Shown here: positions 36,607 to 45,041 of the stretch, piece by piece
Numbering within the stretch: position 1 is the first letter of the stretch
Layout: each line of letters starts with the position of its first letter
Assembly (NCBI RefSeq): GCF_012910785.2
Contig: NZ_WTVH02000009.1
Span: forward strand, 868,001-932,000
Direction of reading: 5' to 3'
DNA from: Aromatoleum buckelii
GTDB taxonomy: Bacteria; Pseudomonadota; Gammaproteobacteria; Burkholderiales; Rhodocyclaceae
Length of the DNA: 64,000 nucleotides
Made by a program: the position numbers and the translations under genes
The notes under the pieces: model-generated
Told to the model about the DNA's origin: nothing
Database searches by the model: none
Seen by the model: the letters and a program-made list of their open reading frames with translations, nothing else

Positions 36607-38169
36607 CTATCGCGCCCACACGATCCGTCCGCCGATCAGCGTCATGACGACCTGCGCGTGCTCGAGGTCGCCGACCGTGGTCCAGTCACCGGTACCCTCG
36701 ATCACCACCAGATCGGCGCGCCGGCCGACTTCGATCGCCCCCGTCGCATCCTCGTCGCCAGCCGCGCACGCACCTCCGTAGGTGTAGAGGCGTAGCGCGT
36801 TTGCGACCGAAATCTCTTCCTCGGGCGCAACCTGCCGGCCTACGCTGTCGCAGCGCGTGACGGCCGCCTTCAACCCTTCGAGCGGTGCGCAGGACACCAG
36901 CGGTGCGTCGGAGCCGAACGCGAGCGGAATACGGTGACGCAGAAACGAGCGGAACGGAAAGAGCGGCGGCTGCGCCGGGTCGGGCGGGCGCGCGTGCAGC
37001 GTCGGCGCGACCAGTGGCAGCAGCGCGGGCTGCGCGATGACGAGCGCGCCGCTCGCGGCGAGGCGGTCCATCCACTCGCGGGGGCAGGCGGGGCAGTGCT
37101 CGAAGCGCGGGGGCAAGCGGGGCCGGAAGCCGACGTTGTCGAGCCACGCGAGCGTGCTCAGCGACCGCTGCAGCAACGTGAGGTCCGGGACGTGGAAGGC
37201 GAGCTGGAAACCAGCGTGGTGCGCCGCGAGCGCAGTGGTGTCGAGCAGTGCCTGCGGAGGGTGGGGGTCCCCCGTGCTCTCGTCGAGGGCGATCTTCGCC
37301 GCGCCGAGGCGCAGCACATCGGGCGCACAGTCGGGATGGACGCTTCCCGTGCGCAGTCCCTGCTCGGCGAACGCGCCCACGCTGTCGGCGCCGACGCACA
37401 GGGACACGCGCGGACTGAGGAGGCCGCGTCCCTTGTAGTCGGCCATCGCCTGCCAGTGCGCCGGCGTGTTCGACCAGCTCGTGTCCTGCAGTGTCGTGAT
37501 CCCGCATTCGAGGAAGGCGCGGTCGGCAGCGCGCAGGCCGGCCTCGATCTCGTCCGCCGAGAGCGGCGGCAGCGCCGCGGCTACCTGTGCGTGGTTGCCG
37601 GAGACGATGCCGTTGACGCGCCCGCTTGCGGGATCGCGGTGGATCATGCCGGCGTCGGACGGTCCCGCCGACTCGTCGATGCCGCACAGTGCCAGCGCCC
37701 GGCTGTTGAGCACGCAATGCTGCCCGGAGCGCTCGACGACCATTGCCGGATGCGTGGGCGATGCGCGGTCGAGCTCCCAGCGCGTGGGCAGCCGCTGCTC
37801 GGCCAGGGTCACCGGGTCGCAGTTCGCCGCTCGCAGCCAGTTGCCCGGGCGCGTGTCAGCCGCGCGGGAGCGCAGCGCATGGACCAGATCGGTGATGTTG
37901 CACACGTGCAGCGGCGAGCAGTCGACGTAGCGGGTCGTCATCGCGAAAGCGACCGGATGACAGTGCGCGTCGTTGAACCCCGGAATCAGCGTCGCGCCTT
38001 GGCAGTCGACGAGCTGCGTATGCGGCCCGGCGAGGGTGGCGCGCGCCGAGCGGTCGCCGACGTGCAGGATCCGGCCGTCCCTGATCGCGACGAGATCGGC
38101 GCCGCGCCCACCCGCCAAGCGTTCGGGCGTGAAGGCGACGAGATTGAACAGGATCAGGTCGGCATTCAT
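36607..38169 (-). CDS. YtcJ-like metal-dependent amidohydrolase
   Basis: A 520-residue amidohydrolase of the YtcJ/AepA type. The N-terminal beta-sandwich contains the metal motif GFNDAHCHP (about 66-74, the H-x-H pair replaced by H-C-H). A TIM barrel with further His/Asp ligands follows (HHAGFQLAFHVPDL; AFGSDAPL with the catalytic Asp), and a composite C-terminal strand ends the protein. The substrate is unknown; relatives act on N-acyl or cyclic amide bonds. Its start overlaps the epimerase stop by four bases (ATGA). It is the last gene of the long minus-strand transcript that begins with bssD or with a promoter inside it. Confidence 0.8.
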   Translation of the reverse strand: MNADLILFNLVAFTPERLAGGRGADLVAIRDGRILHVGDRSARATLAGPHTQLVDCQGATLIPGFNDAHCHPVAFAMTTRYVDCSPLHVCNITDLVHALRSRAADTRPGNWLRAANCDPVTLAEQRLPTRWELDRASPTHPAMVVERSGQHCVLNSRALALCGIDESAGPSDAGMIHRDPASGRVNGIVSGNHAQVAAALPPLSADEIEAGLRAADRAFLECGITTLQDTSWSNTPAHWQAMADYKGRGLLSPRVSLCVGADSVGAFAEQGLRTGSVHPDCAPDVLRLGAAKIALDESTGDPHPPQALLDTTALAAHHAGFQLAFHVPDLTLLQRSLSTLAWLDNVGFRPRLPPRFEHCPACPREWMDRLAASGALVIAQPALLPLVAPTLHARPPDPAQPPLFPFRSFLRHRIPLAFGSDAPLVSCAPLEGLKAAVTRCDSVGRQVAPEEEISVANALRLYTYGGACAAGDEDATGAIEVGRRADLVVIEGTGDWTTVGDLEHAQVVMTLIGGRIVWAR

Positions 38170-39110
38170 TGTGCGCCGGCGGCGACTGCCTCGCGCCGCT
38201 TGACCATCAGGTAGTACTTCAGTGATTCGCGCAGGCCGACGTGGAACGGCGTGTGCTCGAAGCCGAACAGGCGGTCGATCTTGGTGCCGTCATAGACGAG
38301 GTCCTCATCGATCGGGAAAGGCAGCGGCAAGTTCCGGTGCGCGATCTCCTCGGCAGGCAGGCGTAGCGTATCGACCGCTTTGCCGGTGATTTCGCCGAGC
38401 GCCTCGACGATGCGCGCGTAGGACACCACGTCGCCCGACGCGAGGTTGAAAGTTTCTCCGAAGGTCCGTGGCTCGTCGATGCAGCACCAGAGCATGTGGG
38501 CCATGTCGACGACCCAAATGAAGTTGAAGCGCGACGCCCCCGGTTCCGGGATCACGATGGGCTCGCGGGCGCGCAGGCGGTCGAAGAAATATGTCTCGCG
38601 CGGAGCGTAGTTGTAATAGCCGTAGATGATCGCCGGACGCAGCACGGTCAGCGCGATCCCCAGCCGCTCGCATTCGCGGCGCGCGGCCTGTTCGGCGAGG
38701 CATTTGTCGTAACCGTACGAGGCGTACTCGCCCAGCTCCGGCTGCGGCCCGTCGAGCAGCGGCGCGCGCTCGTCGACGGGCTGCTGCGTCGTCTTGCGGT
38801 ACACCGTCGCGGTGCTGATCAGCAGATACTGGCCGACGGTGCCGCGCAGGTTGCCGAGCAGGGTTTCGACGTGGACCGGGGTGTAGGCGCAGAAATCGAC
38901 GACGGCGTCCCATTCCAGGGCCGGAATCGCATCGCGCACCTGCTCGGGTCGCTCGCGGTCGCCGACGTGCTCGGTGACGCCGTCCATGCTTAGTGGCAGC
39001 TTGCCGCGGTTGAACACATGCAGCTCGATGTTCGCCCTCTTCAGTGCTTCCTCGACGAACACCCGGCCGGAAAAATAACTGCCGCCGATGACCAGTACCC
39101 GTTTTGCCAT
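38166..39110 (-). CDS. NAD-dependent epimerase/dehydratase family protein
   Basis: A 314-residue extended SDR. It has the nucleotide motif VLVIGGSYFSG (GGxxFxG, as in isoflavone-reductase/CSP41-like members), then STATVYRKTTQ and the active-site Y-x-x-x-K in YGYDKCLAEQA. The frame is open far upstream, but ATG 39110 after GGGAGATATTC is clearly the start. Substrates of relatives are nucleotide sugars or mRNA-binding roles; none can be chosen here. It is 23 bp downstream of the DUF4037 gene and overlaps the amidohydrolase start. Confidence 0.82.
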   Translation of the reverse strand: MAKRVLVIGGSYFSGRVFVEEALKRANIELHVFNRGKLPLSMDGVTEHVGDRERPEQVRDAIPALEWDAVVDFCAYTPVHVETLLGNLRGTVGQYLLISTATVYRKTTQQPVDERAPLLDGPQPELGEYASYGYDKCLAEQAARRECERLGIALTVLRPAIIYGYYNYAPRETYFFDRLRAREPIVIPEPGASRFNFIWVVDMAHMLWCCIDEPRTFGETFNLASGDVVSYARIVEALGEITGKAVDTLRLPAEEIAHRNLPLPFPIDEDLVYDGTKIDRLFGFEHTPFHVGLRESLKYYLMVKRREAVAAGAQ

Positions 39111-39133
39111 GAATATCTCCCGTGCTGCGTTTC

Positions 39134-40057
39134 TTAGCCGATCAGCACGCTCAGACGCCGCAATGCCGGATCGTCGATGTGCGCGTGGATCTGCGGACCC
39201 TGATCGACGAGAAAAGGACTGCCGGAGTCGGTCAGCCCTTCGGCCTGCAGTTCGGTGATCACAGCGGCGCACAACGTGTCGATGTGCGCCCGCTTTTCGT
39301 CGGCGTCGGCCGACGACACCAGCGCCGCAACCTGCGCATGGACGACATGGCCCAGGCGCGGCAGCGCAAGCAGGCCGCGGTGCAGCCATTTGTAATAGGG
39401 CGCGTAGCGACGGTTGAGCAGGTAGACCAGCGACATCAGGTCGTTGCAGAACTTGGTTTCCGCGTAGCGTGCGGCGAAGAGTTCGCCCCGGGTGAGTGTG
39501 CGCGCGAAGTTGTACTGGCCGGCCTGGCCGATCGACATGCAGCGCGCGGCGATCTTCGCGAGCCGCACATCGTCGGGATAGAAGGCGAGCAGCCGACGCC
39601 GGCGCCGCGAAAACTCGTCGAGCGGATCGTGGAAGACGCGGCCGGAGGTGCACGCCGCGAGATACTTTTCCGGGATGCGCAGCCAGTCGAAGAGCGTCTG
39701 CGGGTCCTCCGGATGGCCAAGGAACTGCTTGTACCAGGCGCCAATCTCGAGCACGCCGACGCGACCGCCACCCCATTCGGTGATCGAGCGCTCGAAGCCG
39801 GCGAACGACTTCGGCAGCCGATCGTAGGCGCGCTGCAGCGCCGCGCCGATCGCGGCGTAATCGGCGTCGGCCAACCACAGGCAGAATCCGGGTCCCCAGT
39901 CGTGGTCGCGCGACTGTTCGTCGTCGAAACCGAGGCAGTCGGAGCCGTCGCCGGCGAGCCCGGCTGCGATGCGCTCGCGGCAGGCGGCGAACTCGCCGTC
40001 GAGCAGCTCGTTGCCGTAGCGCTCGAAGTAGCGTTCGGCGAGTTGCAGACCGTTCAC
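39134..40057 (-). CDS. DUF4037 (nucleotidyltransferase-like) protein
   Basis: A 307-residue protein. The first half resembles a minimal nucleotidyltransferase core (GDGSDCLGFDDEQSRDHDWGPGF, with the Asp-rich strand-turn), and the second half is the DUF4037 helical part (VFHDPLDEFSRRRRRLLAFYPDDVRLAKIAARCMSIGQAGQYN). Members are sometimes linked with MNT-type toxin-antitoxin logic or aminoglycoside-transferase-like folds, but the reaction is unknown. Its ATG overlaps the stop of the DUF4258-YgiT gene (ATGA), so the two are translationally coupled. Confidence 0.8.
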   Translation of the reverse strand: MNGLQLAERYFERYGNELLDGEFAACRERIAAGLAGDGSDCLGFDDEQSRDHDWGPGFCLWLADADYAAIGAALQRAYDRLPKSFAGFERSITEWGGGRVGVLEIGAWYKQFLGHPEDPQTLFDWLRIPEKYLAACTSGRVFHDPLDEFSRRRRRLLAFYPDDVRLAKIAARCMSIGQAGQYNFARTLTRGELFAARYAETKFCNDLMSLVYLLNRRYAPYYKWLHRGLLALPRLGHVVHAQVAALVSSADADEKRAHIDTLCAAVITELQAEGLTDSGSPFLVDQGPQIHAHIDDPALRRLSVLIG

Positions 40058-40635
40058 AGCGCCGCCGCGTAGTCCATGACGCCGACCGTCTCGCTGCCGG
40101 TGAAGGCCTGCTGCGCGATCAAGTCGTTGAGCCGCCGCCCGACCTCGGCGTCGACGTATTTTTCACCGCACTGCTGGCACAGGCCGGCCGGCACCTTCTT
40201 GATGACGTACAGCCGGCCTTCGAGGCGGTAGTCGAAATTGCCGACGGTGACCTGTTTGATGGCGCCACTGCAGAAAAAACAGGTCGTGATCGAATCGGAC
40301 ATGAGTTCTCCTAAAGAACGGTGCAACGCGGTGCGCCACAAGGGCGGCGCCGGCACGTAGGCGTGCGTGACGACGAGCCAGCTGTCGGCGCGCGGGGCAG
40401 CGATCGCATGAACCGGCTTGCCGCCGTGGACCGCGCACAGCAGGTACGCTGGGTCCCGCTCGCAATGCCGGTGTTCCTCGATGATCCGGCCGGTGCACAG
40501 CGCCGCTTCGATCTGTGCGATGGTGATGTTGCCGCCCATCAGCGAGCGGATCACGTGTTCGGACAGCACGTAGCGCGCCGCGAGGGCACAGGTGGCGATC
40601 CCCGCGGTTTCGCAGACGGGTTCCGGTCGGGTCAT
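40054..40635 (-). CDS. DUF4258-YgiT zinc-finger fusion (toxin-antitoxin-like)
   Basis: A 193-residue single frame made of two parts usually found as separate neighbouring genes. Residues about 25-108 resemble a DUF4258 protein (AALCTGRIIEEHRHCERDPAYLLCAVHGGKPVHAIAA), a family tied to MqsR/RelE-like toxins. Residues 112-193 are a YgiT/MqsA-type zinc finger (CFFCSGAIKQVTVGNFDYRLEG ... CQQCGEKYVDAEV). An internal ATG at 40302 after an AGGAG site could also make the zinc-finger part alone. The start overlaps the MFS stop and the stop overlaps the DUF4037 start, each by ATGA. The N-terminal part is longer than a typical DUF4258 domain. Confidence 0.78.
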   Translation of the reverse strand: MTRPEPVCETAGIATCALAARYVLSEHVIRSLMGGNITIAQIEAALCTGRIIEEHRHCERDPAYLLCAVHGGKPVHAIAAPRADSWLVVTHAYVPAPPLWRTALHRSLGELMSDSITTCFFCSGAIKQVTVGNFDYRLEGRLYVIKKVPAGLCQQCGEKYVDAEVGRRLNDLIAQQAFTGSETVGVMDYAAAL

Positions 40636-41879
40636 CGGAGGACCTCGTCGAGAAGGCGATAGCGGGAGAGCAGGCGTTCGGCGACGAACAGCGCGACCGC
40701 GAGCAGCGCGGAGACGGTGGCGAGCGGACGGAGCGTGCCGTCGTAGCTCGCGCCGACGAGTGTTGCGAACAAAAAAGCCGAGAGCATCGTCAGCGAGCCG
40801 AGCAGGGCCGCCGCGGTGCCGGCTTTTTCGGGAAAGGGCGCGACGGCGCCGCTTTGCGCGCAGGGACTGTTGATGCCGTGCGCAAGCGTGACGAGAAAGT
40901 GCGCGACGACGACAGTCGCCCAGTGCTGCACGCCCAATGCGAGCCCGGCGGCGAACGCCGTGCCCGCAGCGAGCGACACGGTGCTGCCAAGGCGCAGCGT
41001 GCGCGACAGTCCGTAGCGCGGGAGCATGCGCCGGCATGCCTGCGTGCCGACCAGGTAGCCGAGTACGCCGAGCGCGAAGCAGTAGCCAAAGTAGCGCGCC
41101 GGCACGCCGAGCACGTCGATGAGCGCGAATGATGCGCTGGAGATATAGACGAACACCATGCCGAAGGAGAGCGCCCCCGGCAGCGCGTATGCCCAGAACG
41201 CGGGGCTGCGCAGGAGCGCGGCGTAGTTGCGCAGCAGCGCAGTGGGCTGGATCGCTCTGGGATTGCGCTGCGTCATCGTCTTGGCGAAGCGCACGACCGA
41301 GGCGAGCGCGAGCGCGGCACCAGCGAGCGTCAGTAGCGCGAAGTTCGCGCGCCAGCCAAAGGTCGCCTGCAATTGGGCACCGACAACGGGCGCGAGCAGC
41401 AGCGCTACCGCGAGCACGCTCGTCGAGCGGGCGACCACGTGCGCGCCCTCACCGACGGGATAGGCGTCGCGGACCACCGCGCGGGCGATGACGGCGACGG
41501 TGCAGCTGCCGGCGGCCAGGGCGAAACGGGCGGCGATCAGCGCATCGATATCCGTGGCGAGTGAGCAGGTCATGCTTGCCGCGATATAAATCAGCAGGCC
41601 GGCGAGTAGGACCGGGCGCCGGCCGAAGCGATCCGACAGCGGCCCGCTGACGAGCTGCGACAAGGCGACGCCGAGTGCGAACATCGACAGCGTCAGCTGC
41701 ACCGTGGCGGGCGGTACACGGAAGGACGATGCGAGCTCCGGCAGCGACGCCAGATAGAGGTCTGTCGACAACGGCTGCAACATCCAGAAGCCGGTGATCA
41801 GCCAGAGCAGGCGGATGGAGGCGCCGTGTCGCGGCACGGCTGCAGCGCACCCGAGGGCCGCGGCTCGCGGGGGTCCCAT
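40632..41879 (-). CDS. MFS transporter, Bcr/CflA-like drug resistance family
   Basis: A 415-residue membrane protein with 12 predicted helices. The family pattern of Bcr/CflA efflux pumps is visible: PLSTDLYLASLPELA in helix 1 and GPLSDRFGRRPVLL (motif A) between helices 2 and 3. ATG 41879 is taken because it lies 25 bp behind the upstream bss gene and precedes the first helix; the longer frame runs antiparallel through that gene, and no clear ribosome site is seen. Export of an aromatic acid or solvent is plausible from context, but the substrate is unknown. Confidence 0.85.
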   Translation of the reverse strand: MGPPRAAALGCAAAVPRHGASIRLLWLITGFWMLQPLSTDLYLASLPELASSFRVPPATVQLTLSMFALGVALSQLVSGPLSDRFGRRPVLLAGLLIYIAASMTCSLATDIDALIAARFALAAGSCTVAVIARAVVRDAYPVGEGAHVVARSTSVLAVALLLAPVVGAQLQATFGWRANFALLTLAGAALALASVVRFAKTMTQRNPRAIQPTALLRNYAALLRSPAFWAYALPGALSFGMVFVYISSASFALIDVLGVPARYFGYCFALGVLGYLVGTQACRRMLPRYGLSRTLRLGSTVSLAAGTAFAAGLALGVQHWATVVVAHFLVTLAHGINSPCAQSGAVAPFPEKAGTAAALLGSLTMLSAFLFATLVGASYDGTLRPLATVSALLAVALFVAERLLSRYRLLDEVLR

Positions 41880-41904
41880 GGGTTCGAGCGAACGCGGATT
41901 CAGG

Positions 41905-42429
41905 CTATTGATAGATGCCGGTGAAAATTTCATTCTCATCGGCAAAAATTTTCTTGAACTTTGCACGCGCATCGGCACGTACGCGTTCGGCCTGTTCATG
42001 ATCCAGTCCGCGCCCGTGAATCCATTTTTCCAGATTGACACCGCCGGGCAACCATTTTTCCAGCGTCTCCCGTTCATACATCCATGCTTTGTCCTTGACG
42101 CCCAACGCGGCCAGGATTTCCCAAACTTCGTCTTTGGTTTCATCGTGACAATAGATACACATGACGCAGCGGTTGAGCTGGAATTCAGTGATCAGCTTGC
42201 GGTCGTATTTGACGGCGGGAACCTTCTTTTCCTCGACATAGGGATCCAGCTTCCTCGCCAGTTCCTCGACTTCCTCGCGCAGGCCGAACACGAGCCATTT
42301 ACCCCAATGTTCGAGATATTGCTTGTTGGTCAGCGGCTCGCCGCGCAGCGTGATGTAGTTGTAGCGGTACTCGACGTGGTCCAGTGGCACGACGAAGATG
42401 AAGTGCGATTCCGGCCGGTCGACGATCAT
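41905..42429 (-). CDS. bssI: BssI-like protein of the bss operon, unknown function
   Basis: A 174-residue soluble, charged protein (MIVDRPESHFIFVVPLDHVEYRYN). It has a CVMCIYCHDE cluster (C-x2-C-x2-C-H, about 88-97) that could bind zinc or an iron-sulphur cluster. The C-terminal third is helical (RVRADARAKFKKIFADENEIF). I recognise no domain. It lies 14 bp after the MoaD-like gene with a GGGAGGCGCGAC ribosome site, so it belongs to the bss transcript. The symbol is assigned from gene order only. Confidence 0.7.
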   Translation of the reverse strand: MIVDRPESHFIFVVPLDHVEYRYNYITLRGEPLTNKQYLEHWGKWLVFGLREEVEELARKLDPYVEEKKVPAVKYDRKLITEFQLNRCVMCIYCHDETKDEVWEILAALGVKDKAWMYERETLEKWLPGGVNLEKWIHGRGLDHEQAERVRADARAKFKKIFADENEIFTGIYQ

Positions 42430-42443
42430 GTCGCGCCTCCCTT

Positions 42444-42725
42444 TCAGCCGCCGGCAATGGCCGGAATCACGTTGACGACATCGCCTGCGTTCAGTCTGGT
42501 CCTCATGCCATCCAGATGTACCGCATTGCGGCCATTGATGAAGAACACGAACTGGGGAGAGAGCCCTCCGTCGTCGTTCGTCAGTGCCGCAGCGAAGCCA
42601 GGATTGTGCTGATCGATCAAGCGGATCAATATGGCGGCCGTAGCGTCCGGCGGTGTGTCGAGGGTGAGCTCGCTTTGCTTGATGCCCAGTACGCCGAGCA
42701 GATTCAGCCGGACGTCGATGTTCAT
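42444..42725 (-). CDS. bssH: MoaD/ThiS-like ubiquitin-fold protein ending in Gly-Gly (BssH position)
   Basis: A 93-residue beta-grasp protein (MNIDVRLNLLGVLGIKQSEL ... VFINGRNAVHLDGMRTRLNAGDVVNVIPAIAGG). The pattern FINGRxxxxLxGxxTxLxxGDxVxxxPxxxGG is that of MoaD/ThiS sulphur carriers, whose C-terminal Gly-Gly is adenylated and thiocarboxylated. ATG 42725 overlaps the bssG stop (ATGA); the open upstream frame is not used. No E1-like activating enzyme (MoeB/ThiF) is in the window, so it would need one encoded elsewhere or acts as a binding protein. The symbol follows position after bssG and may differ from published naming. Confidence 0.8.
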   Translation of the reverse strand: MNIDVRLNLLGVLGIKQSELTLDTPPDATAAILIRLIDQHNPGFAAALTNDDGGLSPQFVFFINGRNAVHLDGMRTRLNAGDVVNVIPAIAGG

Positions 42726-43294
42726 GCCGCCTCTCCCGATTTCAATACGCTCTCTGCGTGGTCCAGGTCGCGATAGCCGTTCTTGCACACCAGCCGACGC
42801 AGGGCCTCCACCGCCAGATTGCGATTCCCCGCCAAGGCGGCCTCGATATTCTCGAAATACAGCTGCAACGTATGATCGCCATAGGTTTCGAGCTCGCAGC
42901 CGAGATAGATTCCGAAGTTCCGGCCGTCGCCGGTTTCATCCATGCTGCGGCAACAACGCCGATAAAGGGCGGGATAGCGACCTTGCAACTCTTCCTGCCA
43001 ATTGCTTTCCATCGTGACGATGATGTCGATCAACGGACTGTTTGATAGCGGTGGGACCAGGTTGTCCATCCGTGCGTATTTTTCGGCGAGCAGGTTTCGG
43101 CCGACCGCCTCGGCCTGTTCCAGGTCTGCGAGATAAGAGGTCAGCATCGCTTGCGTCCACGTCTCGAACAGGCTGGAACGGATCGTCTTGAAATTGTCGG
43201 GAGCGCTCTGACAGGGTGCATGCCGTGCGCTCCTGACGCGGACGAACATCTGCCATTCGGCTTCCAGGACGAGGTCGAGCAAGGACGCGCTCAC
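42722..43294 (-). CDS. bssG: BssG, DUF4125-family protein
   Basis: A 190-residue protein whose body (EAEWQMFVRV ... CQSAPDNFKTIRSSLFETWT ... GRNLLAEKYARMD) fits DUF4125, a family of unknown function seen near radical-enzyme and other anaerobic genes. It is helical, with six cysteines, two of them adjacent (YRRCCRSMDE). Its start overlaps the bssF stop and its stop overlaps the next start, each by ATGA. In strains where the operon was studied, bssEFGH are co-transcribed with the synthase genes, but the role of bssG is not established. Confidence 0.82.
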   Translation of the reverse strand: MSASLLDLVLEAEWQMFVRVRSARHAPCQSAPDNFKTIRSSLFETWTQAMLTSYLADLEQAEAVGRNLLAEKYARMDNLVPPLSNSPLIDIIVTMESNWQEELQGRYPALYRRCCRSMDETGDGRNFGIYLGCELETYGDHTLQLYFENIEAALAGNRNLAVEALRRLVCKNGYRDLDHAESVLKSGEAA

Positions 43295-45033
43295 TTCGAA
43301 GTCCTCGATTCACGCATTTCGCTGATGATCAATTCGCCAAACAGTTTGGGCAGTTGCTCGGTCTTGTCGACGAATTGCACGAGACTGCCGTATTCGTCGC
43401 GCAGCGATTGCTTGGAGGACAGGCTGCAACTGATGCCCAGCGTGAGCAGGCTGACCCCGTTGCCCTTGCAGTACTTGATGGCATCCGGCACGCCGCACCC
43501 CCAATTGGAGGCGCCGTCGGTGATGTGGACCAGCAGTGTTTTCTTTCCCGGTATCCGGGTATTCAAGGCCGTGGCGATGATGGCCTCGCCGGAAGCCGTC
43601 CTTCCGCGCGGCAGCACTGTCAGCATGCGCCCGCCACGATAGAGCTCGGTGATGCGGCAGGCGTTCCTGACCTCGTTGTAGGCGAATAGCCGGGCGTTGC
43701 TCGTGTATTCCAGGATCGCGGTGAACAGCGTCTGGTAGATCATTTCTGCCTGGTCCCATTGGTTCGGGTCGGCCATCGAACCGGTGGCGTCCACTAGCAG
43801 CACGACATTCTTGCGCATGTCGAACTCGTGCTTCTTCTGCTGGAACACGGCACCCGTGGTGTGGGCGCGGTAAAGCCGCCGGCTATGAATCTTCCCCGAA
43901 CTGAGACCGCGGTTGAAGACGTTCCGGCGATCGGTGGCGTTGCGCACCACTTGCTGCAGCTGGTGCAAAAGGTGGCGATCGACGCGGTTGCGCGCCATCA
44001 TGACGATGTCGTTGCCCTCGACCCGGGCGACGTTCTCGAAGTTTGCGACGTTGCCCTTGATCTGATCGGTGAAATCCCGGTTCTTCTGCGGCAGCGCAGC
44101 CTCGATCAGGTTGGCGTAATTGACGATGGTGGCCTTGACTGCCGCTTGCTCCGCCTCTTCCTGGGCCAGCTCATCATCCTCGCCCATGTCGGGCATCATG
44201 AACCGATCACTGCGGTCGCCCGGCCAGAACCGGATGTGCCCGAGCACTTCGCGCCACAGTTTTTCATAGAGGTCGAGGCGGAATTCACAGCGATCGCTCA
44301 CGCTCGAGAGCGCCGGACAGTCGTGACGCAGGGCCGGCACGATGCTGTTCATGGTCTGCATCGGCTTGCTGTAATACTGGTCCAGGCTGCCGCGCATGAC
44401 GAGGCCGCCCAGCGTGAGGTCGCTGTGGCCCTGCTTATAGAGTTCTGGATCGCGGTCTGCCGCCAAGCGCCACCACAAGTGCAGCATCTCGGAAAGGGTG
44501 GGGGGCTTGATCAGGCTCTTCAGCGTCTTGACGATACGCCAGTCGCGGGCCGCCTCGGCGTAGTAGCCGAGCACGCTACTGTTGGCCAAGCCGTCGACAT
44601 AGACGGACTCGCAGACATTGAAGAACATGTCGAACTTGTATTCGTACTGCGTCGGCGGCTGGACGCGCAGCCTGAACATTTCGCGCAGCCGCTCGGACCA
44701 CTCGACGCGCTTGTACGCTTCCTGCACCATGATGCCGACCATCAGATCGGTCTTTCCCGCCGGCACCGGATACGTGCCCATGATCGGCGTCGGATCGAGG
44801 GCGAGCGCATTGTCGAGCTCCATTCCCGACCAGACGATCTCCCCGACGTTGCGGCCGATGAAAGTCGACAGTTTGCGAATGGCGACCAACAGCTTCACCA
44901 ACTCGACGGATTCGATCGGCGACTTGTCGCGACGCCAGAAGTCCGAATAGCCTTCCTCGCCGGGAATGAGGAAACGTTTGACGTCTCCCGTGCTGTTCAT
45001 CAGCCGAAGTGCGGTGTCGTGAGTCATGGCCAT
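43291..45033 (-). CDS. bssF: BssF, von Willebrand factor A-domain protein
   Basis: A 580-residue protein with a C-terminal VWA domain (about 395-570). The metal-ion-dependent adhesion motif is DATGSM (D-x-T-G-S in place of D-x-S-x-S), with the conserved HITDGASNWG further on. The long N-terminal part is helical and holds an acidic stretch (MPDMGEDDELAQEEAEQ). Pairing with an AAA+ MoxR-type ATPase (BssE) parallels NorQ/NorD and CbbQ/CbbO, which remodel or insert metals into partner enzymes. A chaperone role for benzylsuccinate synthase is a reasonable inference. GAGG upstream of ATG 45033; 8 bp after bssE. Confidence 0.85.
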   Translation of the reverse strand: MAMTHDTALRLMNSTGDVKRFLIPGEEGYSDFWRRDKSPIESVELVKLLVAIRKLSTFIGRNVGEIVWSGMELDNALALDPTPIMGTYPVPAGKTDLMVGIMVQEAYKRVEWSERLREMFRLRVQPPTQYEYKFDMFFNVCESVYVDGLANSSVLGYYAEAARDWRIVKTLKSLIKPPTLSEMLHLWWRLAADRDPELYKQGHSDLTLGGLVMRGSLDQYYSKPMQTMNSIVPALRHDCPALSSVSDRCEFRLDLYEKLWREVLGHIRFWPGDRSDRFMMPDMGEDDELAQEEAEQAAVKATIVNYANLIEAALPQKNRDFTDQIKGNVANFENVARVEGNDIVMMARNRVDRHLLHQLQQVVRNATDRRNVFNRGLSSGKIHSRRLYRAHTTGAVFQQKKHEFDMRKNVVLLVDATGSMADPNQWDQAEMIYQTLFTAILEYTSNARLFAYNEVRNACRITELYRGGRMLTVLPRGRTASGEAIIATALNTRIPGKKTLLVHITDGASNWGCGVPDAIKYCKGNGVSLLTLGISCSLSSKQSLRDEYGSLVQFVDKTEQLPKLFGELIISEMRESRTSK

Positions 45034-45041
45034 GGGAGACC

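Noticed and set aside
38166-39878. Long minus-strand frame extending the epimerase to 570 residues
   Set aside because: The extension is Arg/Ala-rich noise antiphase to the DUF4037 gene; the true start is ATG 39110 with a good ribosome site.
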